The notes beneath the pieces are model-generated. The model searched no databases and was not told where the DNA came from. It saw nothing but the letters and a program-made list of their open reading frames with translations. This document shows positions 61,169-64,000 of a DNA stretch of 64,000 nucleotides, piece by piece. Origin of the DNA: Thermostichus vulcanus str. 'Rupite' (GTDB lineage: Bacteria; Cyanobacteriota; Cyanobacteriia; Thermostichales; Thermostichaceae); NCBI RefSeq assembly GCF_022848905.1, contig NZ_JAFIRA010000001.1, positions 186,001-250,000 of the forward strand, in the 5' to 3' direction. Made by a program: the position numbers and the translations under genes. Each line of letters starts with the position of its first letter. Position 1 is the stretch's first letter.

Positions 61169-61419
61169 CCTGATCTCCATAAAAGACTCTGATCTGCACG
61201 AAAGATCTGCACGCCAGGATCGTAATTCTATTTGGGTGTGGTGCAGCTTGCCGTGGGCAATTGGATAGCGTCAAAGGGCTGGGCGGAGGTCATCTATTCG
61301 AGCAAATGAGATTATTGGAAATGTCATTTTTGTGTAGAGCATGTGTAGAGCAGCACCAAGAACCGTTTTCCGACAGCAACCCGCGAGCTTAGGTGATTGA
61401 GATTTGAGTCTTAGGTTTT

Positions 61420-62148
61420 ATGTCTGAGTCTGAGCTGATCCCGCCCCGTCGCCGTGCCCTGGAGCACCTTCTGAGCCGTCTTGGGTTCAAGGATGCGGCT
61501 TTGCTGGCGCAACTGCGCTGGGATCTGTTGGATCAGGCCCTAATTCACCCCTCTCTGGATAGTCAGCGAAATAATGATCGTCTGGAGTTGTTGGGGGATT
61601 CTGTCCTACGGATTTTGGCCACGGAATTCTTGTTTGAGTCTTACCCAGATTTGTCGGTGGGAGAGTTGACCGCCATTCGCTCCGATTTAATCAGTGATGC
61701 TCATTTGGCGGAACTGGCGGATCTGCACGGCTTGGAGCGCTACCTGGAGTTGGGATCCAGCTCCCAGAAAGATTTGGCTGGACGGGATCGCCGACTGGCA
61801 GATGCCTTCGAGGCGCTTCTGGGATCCTTTTACCTCAGTTGGGGGATCCATACCCTGCCCAACCTACATCCTTGGTTGGATCCCTATTTGCGCCGGCGGG
61901 TGGAGGAGTGGTTTCAGGATCCGACCCGGCGCAACCCAAAAGCAGCATTGCAAGAGCTTACCCAACGCCTGTGGGGGGAGCTGCCAGAATATCGCCTTGT
62001 GGCGGCGGAAGAACATCCACCCCACTTCACTGTAGAAGTTTGGGGTAATGGGCGATGCTGGGGCCGAGGTGAGGGCCGTTCGAAAAAGGCTGCTGAAATG
62101 GCTGCTGCCGCTGTAGCCTATGGGCAGTTACACTCGGAGGAAGCATGA
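61420..62148 (+). CDS. rnc: Ribonuclease III
   Basis: A 242-residue double-strand-specific endonuclease. The catalytic signature NDRLELLGDSVLRIL contains the acidic metal-binding residues, followed by RSDLISDAHLAELADLHGL and DAFEALLGSFYLSWG with the second acidic set. The C-terminal dsRNA-binding domain spans about residues 165-238 (NPKAALQELTQRLWGELPEY, GRGEGRSKKAAEMAAAAVAY). It processes rRNA and structured mRNAs. ATG 61420; the stop overlaps the next gene by four bases. Confidence 0.95.
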   Translation: MSESELIPPRRRALEHLLSRLGFKDAALLAQLRWDLLDQALIHPSLDSQRNNDRLELLGDSVLRILATEFLFESYPDLSVGELTAIRSDLISDAHLAELADLHGLERYLELGSSSQKDLAGRDRRLADAFEALLGSFYLSWGIHTLPNLHPWLDPYLRRRVEEWFQDPTRRNPKAALQELTQRLWGELPEYRLVAAEEHPPHFTVEVWGNGRCWGRGEGRSKKAAEMAAAAVAYGQLHSEEA

Positions 62149-62345
62149 GACACCTCAGGCAAACCAGCCGCCACTACGAGCTGGCCAGTTGGTTGTTCTT
62201 GGTGGGGAGCAGCCTGTTTGGGGTGAGCGAGTTGATGAATTTGGGTACTGATTTGAAGGTCATGCAAACGCTGCTAGGGGTAGTGGCCAGTCTGCTGTTT
62301 ACAGTGGGCAGTGGTCTATTTGTGCTGGATGCGCGGCAGCGCTGA
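62145..62345 (+). CDS. YrhK-like small membrane protein
   Basis: A 66-residue protein with two membrane helices (SWLFLVGSSLFGVSELMN and MQTLLGVVASLLFTVGSGLF). The layout and the YELASWLFLVGS opening fit the YrhK-domain family of unknown function. Its ATG overlaps the rnc stop (ATGA), so it is translationally coupled to RNase III. The product is too short to suggest catalysis. Confidence 0.7.
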   Translation: MRHLRQTSRHYELASWLFLVGSSLFGVSELMNLGTDLKVMQTLLGVVASLLFTVGSGLFVLDARQR

Positions 62346-62397
62346 AGAAAACATGTGCCAGAACAGAGTCAAAGCCGTGGGTGGCTGGGGTAGCGGA

Positions 62398-63849
62398 TCA
62401 ACCCAAGCGGGGCAGGATCACCCGGAACACTGTGCCCTGATGGAGACTGCTGCTAACGCTGATCCGGCCACCATGAGCTTCGACAACCTGCTTGGCGATC
62501 GCCAGTCCAAGACCGAAGCCATCCCCTGATCCGACGCGGTAAAAGGGCTCGAAGATGTAGGGCAGATGTTCAGCAGGGATCCCACAGCCGTCATCTGCGA
62601 TGGTGATCATCAAGGGATGCAACGTTAAGGTCAGTGTGACCTCGCTGCGGCAATAGCGCTCGGCATTGCGAAGGATATTGTCCAAAGCCTGCCGCAGTAA
62701 GCCGACATCGGCCTGAATCCAAACCGGTTCTTCTGGTAGGAACCTCTTGACCCGCCCCTGCCAGGATTGCAGTAGAGCCGTCAAATCGGTAGGTATCAAG
62801 TTCAGTGAGCCACCCTGAGCGCGTGCCAACTGCAATAAGTCGTGCACCAAACCACTCATTCGCTTCGCCGTAGCCACCACGGTTTCAAAGCAAGCCAAGC
62901 TCTGCTGCCGATTGGCAGCGGCTTCCTCCGGATCCGCCACCGGACTGTGCAACAGCATCAAACCCACCTGGGTATTGCTCAACACCGCCGCCAATGGCGC
63001 CCGCAGCTCATGGGAAGCATTGGCCGCAAAACGCCAAAGTTGCTCATTGGCCAGCTCCAACTGTCGCGATCGGGATCGGAGCTCTTGCTCCTGCCGACCA
63101 AACAGCACCATTGCTCCCCCAACTGCGCCAAGCCCGATGAGAGCCAAGAGATAGAGACTGTTTTCGCTGCGGCGATAGCGAGCTTGCAAACGGGCCTGGC
63201 GCTCCCGCAGATAATCGGCCTCAAGGGCAGCAAACTCCTGCAGTTGGTTGCGAGTGAGGGTCAACGTGTCGGTCGCTTGGCTAAGCCAGACAAACAACTC
63301 CTCTGCTGTCATCTCATAAGCATCCGCGGGCCCTAAACTCAGCAGTTGCCGATCGAGCAGAGCCACACTCTGAACCAGCAGATCCCCCAACCTCTGCAGA
63401 CGCTCGTATTGGGTAGGATTATCCCGCACCTGCTCTAGAAGTTGCCCTTGGGTAACCGTCAGCTCCTGAATTGCCGCCTGGTAAGCGTCAAGATAGGGTT
63501 GCTCCAGGGTTAGGCCATAGCTCTGCGCATTCACCTCCGCCTCAAGCAACTGTCGGTTCAGCATTTCCGTGGCCAGCATCACTTCCAGCGTATGGGCCAC
63601 CCAGCGCTGATCCGCCCGATACCAGCGCTGAAAATTGGCAAATGTCAACAGGGCTGCCCCGAAGCAGGTAATCGGTATGGCCAGGATCAGCCAACCGACT
63701 CGGCGATCCAACCAGATGGATGGAGACGGTAGCCTAAACCATGGACGGTTTCGACCCAGTCGTTGCAACCCAGCGGGCTGAGCCGTTGCCTGAGTCGATA
63801 AATCAGGCGACTGATGGCGTTGCTCTCGGGCTCCGATCCCCATTCCCAC
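62398..63849 (-). CDS. Membrane sensor histidine kinase with CHASE3-like sensor
   Basis: A kinase with two membrane helices (GWLILAIPITCFGAALLTF and LYLLALIGLGAVGGAMVLFG) around an extracytoplasmic helical domain like CHASE3 (LNRQLLEAEVNAQSYGL...). HisKA follows with the phospho-His in ANASHELRAPLAAVL, then HATPase_c (DNILRNAERYC, ADDGCGIPAEHLPYIFEPFY, GFGLGLAIAKQVV). The start is uncertain. GTG 63849 has GGAGG 7 nt ahead but would overlap the regulator gene by 163 nt; the membrane domain begins near codon 50, so a non-ATG start near 63711 is also possible. Probable partner of the overlapping response regulator. Confidence 0.85.
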   Translation of the reverse strand: MGMGIGAREQRHQSPDLSTQATAQPAGLQRLGRNRPWFRLPSPSIWLDRRVGWLILAIPITCFGAALLTFANFQRWYRADQRWVAHTLEVMLATEMLNRQLLEAEVNAQSYGLTLEQPYLDAYQAAIQELTVTQGQLLEQVRDNPTQYERLQRLGDLLVQSVALLDRQLLSLGPADAYEMTAEELFVWLSQATDTLTLTRNQLQEFAALEADYLRERQARLQARYRRSENSLYLLALIGLGAVGGAMVLFGRQEQELRSRSRQLELANEQLWRFAANASHELRAPLAAVLSNTQVGLMLLHSPVADPEEAAANRQQSLACFETVVATAKRMSGLVHDLLQLARAQGGSLNLIPTDLTALLQSWQGRVKRFLPEEPVWIQADVGLLRQALDNILRNAERYCRSEVTLTLTLHPLMITIADDGCGIPAEHLPYIFEPFYRVGSGDGFGLGLAIAKQVVEAHGGRISVSSSLHQGTVFRVILPRLG

Positions 63850-64000
63850 AAATTCGCCTCCAGATAATCACGACTGAACACCCGTTGGGGCTGGCGCATC
63901 AGCAACTCCAGCAGTCGGAACTCCTGCGGCGTCAGCATTACGGTTTGGTCACCATAGCGTGCTACCAGTGTCATCAGATCCAACTGCAACCCAGCAACCG
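63687..64000 (-). CDS. OmpR-type response regulator, C-terminal part only
   Basis: The frame is open at the right edge; only the winged-helix output domain is visible (LDLMTLVARYGDQTVMLTPQ, EFRLLELLMRQPQRVFSRDY, RLIYRLRQRLSPLGCNDWVE, TVHGLGYRLHPSG). The receiver domain lies outside the window. The start must be beyond position 64000; the TTG at 63989 is internal. It precedes the histidine kinase gene on the same strand and overlaps it, the usual order of a two-component operon. Confidence 0.9.
   Translation of the reverse strand, partial: VAGLQLDLMTLVARYGDQTVMLTPQEFRLLELLMRQPQRVFSRDYLEANLWEWGSEPESNAISRLIYRLRQRLSPLGCNDWVETVHGLGYRLHPSGWIAESVG

Noticed and set aside
61196-61214. Direct repeat GATCTGCACG in the spacer before rnc
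   Set aside because: Two short copies only, no link to a known operator.
1-64000. tRNA, rRNA or CRISPR arrays
   Set aside because: Spacers were read for T-arm motifs, rRNA cores and regularly spaced repeats; none was found. The short repeats present are irregular and palindromic.

Overview
The window is cyanobacterial DNA. It carries an orange carotenoid protein with its recovery protein, an NDH-1 subunit, molybdenum nitrate reductase with NarM, ferredoxin-nitrite reductase and three NtcA-type operator sites. The octamer GGGATCCC recurs at very high density (about 32 copies in the first 23 kb by eye), in genes and spacers alike. This looks like a lineage-specific replacement for the usual cyanobacterial HIP1 palindrome. 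I recall such a variant from hot-spring Synechococcus (JA-3-3Ab / JA-2-3B'a, 'Thermostichus'), so I infer a relative of those organisms; naming the species needs a database comparison.

Layout. 0-11 kb: mixed housekeeping genes, namely a 5'-truncated tlyA, a TPR protein, atpC separated from any atp partner, a decayed IS200/IS605-type element (tnpB plus a 24-codon tnpA remnant), a phosphodiester glycosidase, a CtpA-type protease, proA, an RRM RNA-binding protein with a long structured leader, a DsbA-like protein and an HNH nuclease. 11-17 kb: a putative organic-nitrogen scavenging locus, with an amidohydrolase divergent from a BMP-type binding protein, two permeases and a formamidase, and an NtcA-type promoter between them. 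17-29 kb: two small lipoproteins, then the nitrate assimilation cluster nirA-nrtABCD-(uma2)-narB-narM behind a textbook NtcA promoter. 29-40 kb: purD, a glycosyltransferase, an HD phosphohydrolase, a GDSL lipoprotein, RNase J, dapA, a nitroreductase and ndhD. 40-43.7 kb: a repeat-rich spacer, isoaspartyl peptidase/asparaginase, adenosine deaminase and a DUF3095 gene broken by two in-frame stops. 43.8-50.7 kb: a divergent histidine kinase / AraC-type response regulator pair, then a cyanate operon cynA-cynB-cynD-cynS with its own NtcA-type box and a strong terminator. 50.7-64 kb: a truncated NTF2-like gene, prfB with its programmed frameshift, asparaginase II, two siroheme-branch genes (cbiX-like, cobA), an ABC-2 permease, response regulators, sulfiredoxin, ocp and frp, rnc, and a partial two-component system at the right edge.

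How the genes fit together. Nitrate is imported by NrtABCD and reduced by NarB (with NarM) and NirA; NirA needs siroheme, which the CobA and CbiX-like enzymes can help make. Cyanate is imported by CynABD and split by CynS. The BMP/permease/formamidase operon and the divergent amidohydrolase probably recover ammonia from an imported small organic nitrogen compound, and the shared NtcA-type box ties them to the same control circuit. Two asparaginase-type enzymes and an adenosine deaminase add further ammonia-releasing reactions. I saw no rRNA, tRNA or CRISPR array.
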